Notes under the pieces: generated by a model
What the model was told of the DNA's origin: nothing
Databases searched by the model: none
What the model saw: only the letters and a program-made list of their open reading frames with translations
In this document: piece by piece, positions 38,548 to 47,060 of the stretch
How positions within the stretch are numbered: the first letter of the stretch is position 1
Layout of the letters: each line of letters starts with the position of its first letter
Position numbers and translations under genes: made by a program
Source: F23-D06 sp947165685
Lineage (GTDB): Bacteria > Bacteroidota > Bacteroidia > Bacteroidales > WCHB1-69
Assembly: GCA_947165685.1 (NCBI GenBank)
Contig: CAMVBK010000009.1
Coordinates: 1-64,000 of the forward strand
Direction of reading: 5' to 3'
DNA length: 64,000 nucleotides

Positions 38548-40431
38548 CTAAACAGTCAGGTTCAGAATGGTGATGTCGTCGTTCTGCGGGGCGCCGTCGG
38601 CGAATGCCCGCACGGTGTCGAGAAGGTTTTCGTCCGCCGTTTTCGGGTCGGTGGCGGGGCTGAGCTGCCGGCACCATTCCATCATCCGGTCGTTGCCGAA
38701 GAACTCGCCGCGGCCGTTTTCCGCCTCGGTGACGCCGTCGGTATAGGCAAAGATCCGGGTCCCGGCGTCAAAGTCGATGCTCTCCTCCACGTATGGGAAA
38801 TCCGCAAACAGCCCGACGGCGATGTTCGGCGTGGCCTTCAGGAAATAGGGCTCTCCGTTTTTGGGGATGACGACGAGAGGGTTGTGCCCGGCGTTGCAGT
38901 AGTCCAGATGTCTGGTTTTCAAATTGATGCGGCCGACGAACAGGGTTACGAACATGTCGCGGCTGTTCGCGTCGCACACTCCGTTGTTGATGCGGGTGAG
39001 GGTTTCGTTCAGCGGGAGCCCGGTTCCGGCCACGAAGCGCAACGCGGAGCGCGTGATGGCCATCATCAGGGCTGCGGGCACGCCTTTGCCCGACACGTCG
39101 CCGATGGCGAAATAGAGCTGGTCGCCTCGCAGGGCGAAGTCGTAGAGGTCGCCCCCTACCTCTTTGGCGGGGATCAGCATGGCGTGGAACTGCGGCGGGA
39201 AGTCGGTGCGCAACATGCCCATCTGGATGTTGCGGGCCACGTTGAGCTCCGACTCCATCCGCTCGTTGGCCGCCGTGGAGGTCTTCAGCTCCTCGATGTA
39301 GGTGGCGATGGAATTCTGCATGTAGGTGAAGCTGTCGCGCAAGTGCATGAGCTCGTCATGGCTGGCAATCTCGGGCAGCTTCGTCTTGAAGTCCCCTTTT
39401 GCCATTGCGAGCGCCGCCTCCGAGAGCTCCGTGACGGGGCGGGTCATGCGCTGTATGGCTCTGCGACAAGAGAAGAAAATGACAGCGAGACCGATTAAAC
39501 CGATGATAATCAGGCTAATGTGCATTTGGCTGGAACGGCGCAGCACATCGTGGTAGGGGCAAGTGATGCTGAGCATCCATCCGTTGTGCAAGGGACCGTA
39601 AACCACAAACGATATCTCGCGGCCCTTGCCTACGCTTCGCCTCATGCTGTCCTTTTTGCTCCTAAAGTCCTCCACCAGATTCTCGAAAGAACTGCTCCCG
39701 AGGAAACTGCGTCTGTAGCGGTTGATCAGGTCGGAATCGGAACGCTTGATGCCGGCGATGTTTTTCTCGTCGAAGATGAGGGCGGTGATGGCGTTGTCGT
39801 AGGGACGAAGGCCCTCCACGGTGTTTTCAATCTGGTCGATGGCCATGTCGGCGGCCACCACGGCATAGACGCGAAGGGCGGAATCCACCAAGGGGTAGCA
39901 GTAGGTGGCGAGTTTCGAGGTTCGGGAGTCGGGAGCAGGGTGGGGGGTGGTCCAGAAAGGCGTTTTGGTTGAGGATAGTTTCTTGGTGTCCCAGAAAGTC
40001 GTGAATTTCTGAAGCTGATTGCCCGACGGGTGGAAATCGTGAATGCCGTTGTCGTCGCGGTAGCTGAAGATGGCCGGGCGGCTGTGGTCGATGCTTCCGT
40101 CGGGGCGGAGAAAGAGGATGGCGCAGCCGTTGATCAGGCGGCTGACCTCCACCGTGCGCGAGGCGATGGCCTGCAGCGCCTGGGGCTGGTCTTGCATGGC
40201 CGACATGTAGGCGGCCACCGACTGTGTGGAAATCTCCACCTCGGACAGCGGCTTCTCCAGCTCGCTGATGGTCCCGCGCAAGATGTGCTGGGCGGAACGG
40301 GTGGCCTCATCGGCGATGATTTTGTGCGAGACAATGGCCACAATCACCATAGCCGTGAAAAAAATGGCAGACACAATGCCGATAATTCGCCAACTCAGCC
40401 TGTTAGAAAAGGATTTGTTTCTCTTTGTCAT
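38548..40431 (-). CDS. Membrane SpoIIE/RsbU-type PP2C phosphatase with extracytoplasmic sensor
   Basis: 627 residues. TM helix at about 15-36, a periplasmic sensor of about 265 residues with dCache-like features (VSRLINGCAILFLRPDGSI ... YCYPLVDSALRVYAVVAADMAID), TM helix at about 308-326, a HAMP linker (RMTRPVTELSEAALAMAKGDF), a coiled coil, then a SpoIIE PP2C domain (about 415-627): EVGGDLYDF, IGDVSGKGVPAALMM, CNAGHNPLVV, YTDGVTEAEN and NDDITIL provide the metal-binding acids. It should dephosphorylate the STAS protein in response to an external ligand. Many dCache domains bind amino acids, which would fit the flanking importers, but the classic amino-acid-binding motif is not clearly present. 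First gene of the operon behind a promoter. Confidence 0.93.
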   Translation of the reverse strand: MTKRNKSFSNRLSWRIIGIVSAIFFTAMVIVAIVSHKIIADEATRSAQHILRGTISELEKPLSEVEISTQSVAAYMSAMQDQPQALQAIASRTVEVSRLINGCAILFLRPDGSIDHSRPAIFSYRDDNGIHDFHPSGNQLQKFTTFWDTKKLSSTKTPFWTTPHPAPDSRTSKLATYCYPLVDSALRVYAVVAADMAIDQIENTVEGLRPYDNAITALIFDEKNIAGIKRSDSDLINRYRRSFLGSSSFENLVEDFRSKKDSMRRSVGKGREISFVVYGPLHNGWMLSITCPYHDVLRRSSQMHISLIIIGLIGLAVIFFSCRRAIQRMTRPVTELSEAALAMAKGDFKTKLPEIASHDELMHLRDSFTYMQNSIATYIEELKTSTAANERMESELNVARNIQMGMLRTDFPPQFHAMLIPAKEVGGDLYDFALRGDQLYFAIGDVSGKGVPAALMMAITRSALRFVAGTGLPLNETLTRINNGVCDANSRDMFVTLFVGRINLKTRHLDYCNAGHNPLVVIPKNGEPYFLKATPNIAVGLFADFPYVEESIDFDAGTRIFAYTDGVTEAENGRGEFFGNDRMMEWCRQLSPATDPKTADENLLDTVRAFADGAPQNDDITILNLTV

Positions 40432-40471
40432 CTTTTGTCGTCAGCTTGATAAGCTAATAATTTGAAAGGCG

Positions 40472-40479
40472 CAAAGATA
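40472..40479 (-). promoter_or_regulatory. -7 promoter element of the partner-switch/alarmone operon
   Basis: Minus-strand TATCTTTG in the 90-base gap between the ABC fusion gene and the phosphatase gene, 40 bases before the phosphatase start. Confidence 0.75.
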
Positions 40480-40521
40480 CAAAAAATAAGGTTAGGAGAA
40501 AGCCGCGCGACAATTTTTTTG

Positions 40522-43317
40522 TCACAGTATTAGTTTCACGCGGAAGCCTCGCTTGGTGGGCTCCTCCACCACCTGTCGGCACTGTTTGCCCAGTTCGTTT
40601 CGCTGGTTGTCAGTCAGCGGTGTAGTCTCCATTTTCTCCACCATGAAATCCAAGGCGGTGACACCTGACATTTCGCTGTGGGTGATACGCACCGTGATGG
40701 GGCGGTGGGCGGCCATCACATCGTTGAGCATCTTGTCGCAGAGCTGCCGTGCCGTCTCCTGTTTCTCAGGGATGCTGTATTTGAGGCAGAAAGCGTTGAT
40801 GGCAGAGTGCATGCCGAGGAAGTCGAAGTCCGGGCCGTCGATTTCAAACACCTCCTTGCGGATGCGCTGTATGAAAGCCTTGGTGGCGCTGTGGACGGGC
40901 GACTCGAAGATCTGCGCGGGGGATCCGTCCTCGTGAATGTAGCCGTCGTACATGAAGAAGATGCGCGTGCTCACGTCGTGGGCGAACTTCATTTCGTGGG
41001 TGACGATGAGCATGGTCATGCCTTCATCGGCCAGCTGTCGGATGACGCTGAGCACCTCGCCCACCATGGTGGGGTCAAGCGCCGAAGTGGGCTCGTCGAA
41101 GAGGATGATGTCGGGCTTCATGGCTAAGCAGCGGGCGATGGCCACACGCTGCTTCTGGCCGCCGGAGAGGCTCGTCGGATAGACATCGGCCTTCTCGGCC
41201 AGCCCTACCTTGCGCAGGAGCGCCATCCCTTCCTCCCGCGCCTTGTCCACGGGCTCGTGACGCAGCTGGCAAGGGGCAAGCATAACGTTCTCCAGCACGG
41301 TTTTATGGCTGAAGAGGTTGAACGACTGGAAAACCATCCCCATCTTCTGGCGTAGGAGATGGATTGGATAACCTTTTGCAAGGATGTTCTCCCCATCGAC
41401 CAGAATTTGTCCCGCGGTAGGGTGCTCCAACAGGTTAAGGCATCGCAATAGAGTACTTTTGCCTGTGCCCGAGGGACCGATGATGGAAATGACCTCGCCG
41501 CGATGCACATCGGCGTTGATGTCTCGCAAAACATCCAGATTCTCAAAGGTTTTCTTCAGATGGCTGATGCGTATGACGGGACTGCCGGAGGGTTGAGCGG
41601 AGGATGGGGCGGTGAGTGTTGAGGGTTGGGACATGTCGCGTTTACGGCGGACGAGGAACCATGCGCCACCACCCATTAAAAGAACAAGGATGGAGGCCAC
41701 CCACGGCCATTTGCTCGTCCCTTTCCCGGTGTCGGGCGACGGTGAAGAAGGGGCGAGGATCCCCGCTTCCCCTTTGCGTGTGATAAGCAAGATGTGCGAC
41801 TCGAAATATCCGTCAGAGAAGAGCACCTGCTTCTGTCGCTCCTCGGTGATGCTGATGGCTCCCATGGCCATATCGACCTTGCCCGTCTGCACGGCAGGGA
41901 TTTGCGCGGCAAAGTCCATCACGAGGAACTCCAGTTTCCAGTTGCGCCTGTTGGCCCACTCTGTCAGAATATCCACTTCAATGCCGGAAGGCTTTCCTGA
42001 GCAGATGAAATTGAACGGTGGCATGGAGGGATAAATGGCCACGCGCAGGGGCTTCCCCGTTCCGCGCTGCTTGGGTATGTCCAGTGCTGAAGGGTCGTCT
42101 GCATTGGTCCAACGGTTCAGAATATTCTGATAAGTTCCGTCGTCTTTGATATCGGCCAGGTAATTGTTGAAATCTTGTTGTAACTCGCTGTTTCCCAGTT
42201 GGAAACAGGTACCGACCTGAATTGGTGCCAGACCTGTGCCTACAGAGTCCACCTTTGAAGTCACTTCCTTGTTGAACGTCATTGTCAAACTTTCGAAACC
42301 GGCCACATCCACCTTGCCGTTTTCTAAGGCGGCCAACAGGTCGGCATAGGAGGCCACACGCTGTATGTCGGCATCCGGTGCCAACTCGGTGACGACCATG
42401 TCCTGTATGCTGCCGATGACGACGCCCACTTTCTTCCCGCTGAGGGCTTTGAACACGGCTGGAACGTCCGTCCGCGCGTCTGTGGTGGAGGCTTTCTTGC
42501 TGTCCGACAGCAGAGAGGGCACATAGCAGGCCGTTCCGCCGATCACCAGAGCCACAGCTGCTACGATGGCCTTCGTGCGCTTACGCTGCACCAGTGAGGT
42601 GAGCAGCATCCCGATGAGCCAGGCAATGATAAAATAGATGATGGCCGTCACGATGAGAGGGAAGAAGGCGTCGAAGGTGCGCGAGCGTATCAGGTCGGAG
42701 GCTCTCGTCATGTCGGCCACGGCGATGTATCCCACGATGCTGGTGCCTTTCAGCAGACTTACCACCTCGCCCTGATAGATGGGCATCACCGCCTTGACCA
42801 CTTGTGGCAGCACAATCCGGAAGAACGTCTGCCGCGGCGTGTAGCCCAAAGCCAGGCCCGCCTCGGTCTGGCCTCGGTCGATGCCTTGTATGGAGGTGCG
42901 CAGCATCTCGCTGACGTAGGCCGCCAAGTTCATGGCGAAGGTGACGATGGCCACCACGATGCCCGTTGCTTTCAGCGGCGCCATCACCACGTAATACATC
43001 AGCATGAGCACAACCAGTACGGGTGTGCCGCGCATGATGTCGATATACACCTTGGCCGTGCGTTGCAGCCATTTGCGTCTGCTCATGCGCATCCAGCACA
43101 CCAGGCCGCCCAGTATCGTGCCCAGGACGGTGGCGCAGAGCGTGATGATCAGCGTCACCTGTAGGCCGTCGAGAATCATCCGGTAACGCTCTTCGGCAAT
43201 CAGGTTGTTGGAGAAACTCTCGACCACGCGGTTTGTTCCGCCGGTGCAGCTGGCCAATGCCATACAGCCGCAGAGTGTCAGGATGGCGGCACACACCCGT
43301 TGAATATCCTTTCTCAT
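40522..43317 (-). CDS. Single-chain amino-acid ABC importer: permease-binding protein-ATPase fusion
   Basis: 931 residues. A lipobox-like LASC (Cys24) and a short leader come first. The permease domain covers about 45-250 (LDGLQVTLIITLCATVLG, EAA loop GQTEAGLALGYTPRQTFFRIVLPQ); a binding-protein region with two lobe segments about 285-405 (GKKVGVVIGSIQDM) and 420-525 (LRVAIYPSMPPFNFICSG, VDMAMGAISITEERQ); a TM helix about 550-568; and an ATPase domain about 590-820 with GPSGTGKST, SLSGGQKQR and IILFDEPTSALD. The last 110 residues (about 822-931; 40522-40854) are an extra domain shared with the ATPase at 33518. All three ABC functions on one chain is unusual. Probable substrate: polar amino acid. 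It has its own promoter and lies upstream of the partner-switch operon. Confidence 0.9.
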   Translation of the reverse strand: MRKDIQRVCAAILTLCGCMALASCTGGTNRVVESFSNNLIAEERYRMILDGLQVTLIITLCATVLGTILGGLVCWMRMSRRKWLQRTAKVYIDIMRGTPVLVVLMLMYYVVMAPLKATGIVVAIVTFAMNLAAYVSEMLRTSIQGIDRGQTEAGLALGYTPRQTFFRIVLPQVVKAVMPIYQGEVVSLLKGTSIVGYIAVADMTRASDLIRSRTFDAFFPLIVTAIIYFIIAWLIGMLLTSLVQRKRTKAIVAAVALVIGGTACYVPSLLSDSKKASTTDARTDVPAVFKALSGKKVGVVIGSIQDMVVTELAPDADIQRVASYADLLAALENGKVDVAGFESLTMTFNKEVTSKVDSVGTGLAPIQVGTCFQLGNSELQQDFNNYLADIKDDGTYQNILNRWTNADDPSALDIPKQRGTGKPLRVAIYPSMPPFNFICSGKPSGIEVDILTEWANRRNWKLEFLVMDFAAQIPAVQTGKVDMAMGAISITEERQKQVLFSDGYFESHILLITRKGEAGILAPSSPSPDTGKGTSKWPWVASILVLLMGGGAWFLVRRKRDMSQPSTLTAPSSAQPSGSPVIRISHLKKTFENLDVLRDINADVHRGEVISIIGPSGTGKSTLLRCLNLLEHPTAGQILVDGENILAKGYPIHLLRQKMGMVFQSFNLFSHKTVLENVMLAPCQLRHEPVDKAREEGMALLRKVGLAEKADVYPTSLSGGQKQRVAIARCLAMKPDIILFDEPTSALDPTMVGEVLSVIRQLADEGMTMLIVTHEMKFAHDVSTRIFFMYDGYIHEDGSPAQIFESPVHSATKAFIQRIRKEVFEIDGPDFDFLGMHSAINAFCLKYSIPEKQETARQLCDKMLNDVMAAHRPITVRITHSEMSGVTALDFMVEKMETTPLTDNQRNELGKQCRQVVEEPTKRGFRVKLIL

Positions 43318-43339
43318 AAAGCGTTGGATTAATTGGCGG

Positions 43340-43347
43340 CAAAGATA
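43340..43347 (-). promoter_or_regulatory. -7 promoter element of the ABC fusion gene
   Basis: Minus-strand TATCTTTG, 22 bases before the start at 43317; divergent from the promoter at 43450. Confidence 0.75.
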
Positions 43348-43449
43348 CGTTTTTTTTGCTTAGGGTAGAGGACGGAAATTGGTTCGGGCTCCCAGTCCGT
43401 CGGCGGGTGTTCTGCGAAACTTAAATTTGTGTCGTACCGAAAAAAAATG

Positions 43450-43457
43450 TATTTTTG
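43450..43457 (+). promoter_or_regulatory. -7 promoter element of the EEP gene
   Basis: TATTTTTG, 22 bases before ATG 43480. Confidence 0.72.
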
Positions 43458-43479
43458 CCAACTTTTGAATATTCGGATT

Positions 43480-44502
43480 ATGAACAAGTTTACGATAGTG
43501 TTGCTCTTGTGCGCGTCTTTTGTGTTTTCGTTTGCGCAAAACGCTGGAAATAAGGCTGTTATAGGCTTCTACAACGTGGAAAACCTTTTCGACACGATTG
43601 ACGACCCGTTGAAGAACGACGAACAGTTCCTGCCCGGCGGCGACTACCGCTGGAACACCGAACGCTACAACGCCAAGCTGGAGGCCCTCTCCAAGGTGAT
43701 TGGCGAGCTGGCGCAGTTGGAAGGCGGTCTGGTGGTGCTGGGTGTCTCCGAGGTGGAGAACGAGCAGGTGCTGCTCGACCTGGCCGCCACCGAACGGCTG
43801 GCTCCCTACAAACTCTCCGTCTGCCACCACGAGTCGCCCGACCGCCGAGGCGTCGATGTGGCATTCTTCTACGATGCCGCCCGTTTCAAGATCCTCAGTA
43901 CGAAGGCCTTCCCGACCATCGTGCCCAACAACCCCGATTTCATCACCCGCGACCAGTGGCTGATGACCGGCGTCTTGGACGGCGTTGACACCTTGGACAT
44001 CGTCGTCAACCACTGGCCCTCGAAGTCCGGCGGCGAGAAACGCAGTCTCCCCGGCAGGATGGCCGCAGGCGTCCTCGGCCGCAGCATCGCCGACTCCGTG
44101 CTGCGCTCCCGTCCAAATGCCAAGTTCATCTACATGGGCGACCTCAACGACAACCCCACCTCCAAGTGCATCATCGCCGAAATGGCCACGAAGACGAAGC
44201 CGGAGAAACTTTCGGACACCGACCTCTACAACCCCATGTGGAAGCTCTTCCGCGACGGTCTCGGCTCCTACGCCTACCGCGACTCCTGGGAAATGTTGGA
44301 CAACATCATCATCTCCGGTGCGCTGGTCGATGCCGCCCCCGGCACCTACCGCTTCCGCAGCGCCCACATCTTCCGTAAGTCCTTCATGTTCACCAAGTCC
44401 GGCTCCTACATGGACTACCCCTTCCGCACCTTCGCCGGCGGCAACTACCAAGGCGGCTACAGCGACCACCTGCCGGTGTATATCGTTTTAGTTAAGAATT
44501 GA
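43480..44502 (+). CDS. Exported endonuclease/exonuclease/phosphatase (EEP) family protein
   Basis: 340 residues with a signal peptide (1-19, ending SFAQ). EEP fold: IGFYNVENLFDTIDDP (Asn, then the Bacteroidota-type extension), VSEVENEQV (catalytic Glu), DVAFFYD, VVNHWPSKSGG, YMGDLNDNP (Asp-x-Asn) and GGYSDHLPVYI (Asp-His). The family cleaves phosphodiesters in DNA, inositol phosphates or sphingomyelin; an exported form suggests nucleic-acid scavenging or a phosphatase role. The start is ATG 43480 after a promoter; an upstream in-frame ATG would overlap the promoter. Its stop codon lies in AATTGAG heptad-like sequence. Confidence 0.9.
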   Translation: MNKFTIVLLLCASFVFSFAQNAGNKAVIGFYNVENLFDTIDDPLKNDEQFLPGGDYRWNTERYNAKLEALSKVIGELAQLEGGLVVLGVSEVENEQVLLDLAATERLAPYKLSVCHHESPDRRGVDVAFFYDAARFKILSTKAFPTIVPNNPDFITRDQWLMTGVLDGVDTLDIVVNHWPSKSGGEKRSLPGRMAAGVLGRSIADSVLRSRPNAKFIYMGDLNDNPTSKCIIAEMATKTKPEKLSDTDLYNPMWKLFRDGLGSYAYRDSWEMLDNIIISGALVDAAPGTYRFRSAHIFRKSFMFTKSGSYMDYPFRTFAGGNYQGGYSDHLPVYIVLVKN

Positions 44503-44669
44503 GAATTGTTGGCTGTTGGCTGTTGGCTATTGGCTTTGAACTTTGAACCTTGAACCTTGAACTTTGAACTTAGAATTTAGAATTTAGAACTTAGAACCTG
44601 AAACTTGAAACCTGAAACTTGAAACCTGAAACTTGAAACTTGAAACTTGAAACTTGAAACTTGAAACCA
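44495..44669. repeat. Large heptad repeat block
   Basis: About 175 bases: AATTGAG at the EEP stop codon, then CTGTTGG, GAACTTT/GAACCTT, GAATTTA/GAACTTA and a long GAAACTT/GAAACCT run ending eight bases before the next start codon. Confidence 0.93.
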
Positions 44670-44676
44670 CCATTAT

Positions 44677-45423
44677 ATGAAACGCTTAGTAATCATTCCG
44701 ACTTATAAGGAAAAGGAGAACATCGAGAACATCATCCGGGCCATTTACGACCTGATCGATGTCCACATTTTGATTATCGACGACAATTCGCCGGACGGGA
44801 CGGCCGACATCGTGAAGTCGCTGATGCCCGAGTTTGAAGGGCGGCTGTTCATCGAGGAGCGCAGCGGCAAGCTGGGCTTGGGCACGGCCTACATCCACGG
44901 CTTCAAGTGGGGGCTGGCGCACGGCTACGACTACCTCTTCGAGATGGACGCCGACTTCTCGCACGACCCGCACGACCTGCAGCGGCTGTTTGATGCCTGC
45001 GAGACGCAGAACGCCGATGTGGCCGTGGGCTCGCGCTACTGCCAGGGAGTGAACGTGCTGAACTGGCCGATGGGCCGCCTGCTGATGTCCTACTACGGCT
45101 CCGCCTATGTGCGTTGTGTGCTGGGCGTGCCCGTGAAGGACACCACCGCCGGCTTCATCTGCTACCGCGCCGACACGCTCAACGCCATCGACTTCGACAA
45201 GATCAAGCACATCGGCTACGGTTTCCAGATCGAGATGAAGTTCACGGCTTGGAAGTTAGGCTTCAAGATCGTGGAGGTCCCCATCATCTTCAAGGACAGG
45301 ACGCAGGGCGTCTCCAAAATGAGCTCCGGCATCTTCCGCGAGGCCATCTTTGGGGTCATTGGCCTGAAAATCCGCAGCTGGTTCCGGAAGTGGGAACGTG
45401 TCGATAACCGGGCGAAATGTTGA
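44677..45423 (+). CDS. Polyprenol-phosphate mannosyltransferase (Dpm1-like GT2)
   Basis: 248 residues, single GT-A domain. VIIPTYKEKENIENII, LIIDDNSPDGTADIV, FEMDADFSHDP (metal-binding Asp-x-Asp region), GSRYCQG and DTTAGFICYR are the dolichol-phosphate-mannose-synthase motifs; the C-terminus IGYGFQIEMKFTAWKLGFKIVEVPIIFKDR completes the family. No C-terminal membrane helices, so it is the Dpm1-type soluble form. It would move mannose or glucose from a nucleotide sugar to polyprenyl phosphate, supplying membrane GT-C enzymes such as the one at 7097. Confidence 0.93.
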   Translation: MKRLVIIPTYKEKENIENIIRAIYDLIDVHILIIDDNSPDGTADIVKSLMPEFEGRLFIEERSGKLGLGTAYIHGFKWGLAHGYDYLFEMDADFSHDPHDLQRLFDACETQNADVAVGSRYCQGVNVLNWPMGRLLMSYYGSAYVRCVLGVPVKDTTAGFICYRADTLNAIDFDKIKHIGYGFQIEMKFTAWKLGFKIVEVPIIFKDRTQGVSKMSSGIFREAIFGVIGLKIRSWFRKWERVDNRAKC

Positions 45424-45495
45424 TCTCCGTAAACCCTCATTGGAAAAACGTATTTTAACCCTGGTGACATTGAATTCTTAAAATGCCAAAGTGAT

Positions 45496-46626
45496 ATGGA
45501 AAAAGAGAGATCACGAACAAAGAGATGGTGCGAGCATTTTACCTCCGTGGCGGTCTCTCTGCCCCTCCTGCTCGCCTTGCTCACCGCACGCGGACAGTAC
45601 ATGTCCTTCTTCGGCGACAGCACGTGGGAATACAACATTACGTGCATTAGCCAGCCCCCGATGGATTATGTGAACAACCCACCCGATGAACCCAACCAAT
45701 TAGGCGTGTATTGTGTCACGTATCAGTATCTGTATCGGAAAGACCATCATCTCTATAATTATTTTGACACTGCGTGGCCAGTACCAATGGATGAGTTATA
45801 TGAATCCATTTATCATAAAACTAATGGCCCTTTAGTGAATCTTAATTGGATGTATCCACTGTATGAAGACACTGACCATGGACGCCTGTATGGAAAATGG
45901 AACATATTACTTTGCGACATGTCTCTCTCGGAAGGGGATACGTTCGTACTCCATGATGTATGCAAATGGGCAGATCCTCTTCATTGGTTCCCTTGGGAAC
46001 CCACCCCGTCTTTTGACATTTCCATGTTGGTGGATAGTGTCGCTTACGAAAACGGGCGGAAAGTAATTTTTCTCTCCCTGATAGACCATCAGGACGATTA
46101 TTTTTTCGGAGCGGGAAATGCAGGGGTGCTGTCAGGTTATAATCTTTCCATCCGTTTTATAGAAGGCATAGGTGCTACGTATGGTTTTCATTTCATGTGC
46201 GAATATCCCTCTACTCAATATGGATATGAAAGTGCTTTTTATTACTATTATTACCCATGGTTGCCCCTTCTTCAATGTATGTACAAGGATGATTCCCTGG
46301 TTTATATGGCTCATGAGGATTTGGAGTGTGCGCAGTCCTGCTGGGGGAACAACACCTACATTTGGGAGGATGTGCCGGGGTACTCGACAGCAGTTGTGAA
46401 TTTATACCCGAATCCTGCCACGCAGTATGTCGTGTTGGATTTGAGCACCGGGGAGGAACTTAGCGGTACGGTGAGCATCACGGATATGCTGGGAAAGCTG
46501 TGCATCCAGCAGAAAGCCGAGGGGACCCGTTTCCAGTGCAATGTTTCTAATCTGCCCACAGGCATGTATTTTCTGACATACACGGATGGAAAGATGAAAA
46601 TTGTGAAAAAGTTCTTAAAGGAGTGA
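45496..46626 (+). CDS. T9SS substrate with type A sorting domain, function unknown
   Basis: 376 residues. Signal peptide at about 15-33 (ending ARGQ). The central 250 residues have no family I recognise; they are rich in Tyr, Trp and Asp. The C-terminus (about 295-376) is a type A T9SS sorting domain: VVNLYPNPATQYVVLDL, VSITDMLGKL, NLPTGMYFLTYTDGKMKIVKKFLKE. It should be exported by T9SS. The coding sequence from about 45700 is clearly more AT-rich than its neighbours, as is the next gene, which suggests more recent acquisition. No promoter was identified. Confidence 0.85.
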   Translation: MEKERSRTKRWCEHFTSVAVSLPLLLALLTARGQYMSFFGDSTWEYNITCISQPPMDYVNNPPDEPNQLGVYCVTYQYLYRKDHHLYNYFDTAWPVPMDELYESIYHKTNGPLVNLNWMYPLYEDTDHGRLYGKWNILLCDMSLSEGDTFVLHDVCKWADPLHWFPWEPTPSFDISMLVDSVAYENGRKVIFLSLIDHQDDYFFGAGNAGVLSGYNLSIRFIEGIGATYGFHFMCEYPSTQYGYESAFYYYYYPWLPLLQCMYKDDSLVYMAHEDLECAQSCWGNNTYIWEDVPGYSTAVVNLYPNPATQYVVLDLSTGEELSGTVSITDMLGKLCIQQKAEGTRFQCNVSNLPTGMYFLTYTDGKMKIVKKFLKE

Positions 46627-46629
46627 AGA

Positions 46630-47037
46630 ATGAAAAAGAGTCTTCTCATATATTTTTATCTTATAACGGTTTGCTCGTTCAATTTGGTTGAAGGTACTTG
46701 CCAATCCTTTCCTCCTTTCCAACTGGCATTCACCAATTACATCACGATATCGAATGGAGAATTCAAGGATGGTAACGACGTTTTCAAACCGCTGTGCATA
46801 AACTATCTGATTGACTATAACCAGAACACTTTAAATTCGGAATATTACATTGCGCCTCATCATGCCTATAGTAGCATCATGAGGGATCATACAGAAACAA
46901 AAATTAGTTCTTGGTGTCTTGGGGAGTTTGACCAATACTACGTGGGTGACTTTTCTGGTGACGGCATTGACGAACTCTTCTGTGTGCAAATCATAGGTGG
47001 AACCACAGTGTATTTATCAAATACAGTGAAACATTGA
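46630..47037 (+). CDS. Small exported protein with FG-GAP-like motif, AT-rich
   Basis: 135 residues starting three bases after the T9SS gene. Signal peptide 1-23 or so. The C-terminal part has YVGDFSGDGIDELFCVQ, resembling one FG-GAP/VCBS calcium-binding repeat (Asp-x-Asn/Ser-x-Asp-Gly-x-x-Asp/Glu), which in full proteins occurs in tandem. A single repeat and short length suggest a remnant or the N-terminal part of a larger protein. It shares the low GC of the gene before it. It lacks a sorting domain of its own. Function not known. Confidence 0.65.
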   Translation: MKKSLLIYFYLITVCSFNLVEGTCQSFPPFQLAFTNYITISNGEFKDGNDVFKPLCINYLIDYNQNTLNSEYYIAPHHAYSSIMRDHTETKISSWCLGEFDQYYVGDFSGDGIDELFCVQIIGGTTVYLSNTVKH

Positions 47038-47060
47038 CAAACAGTAGATTATAAGTGTAT

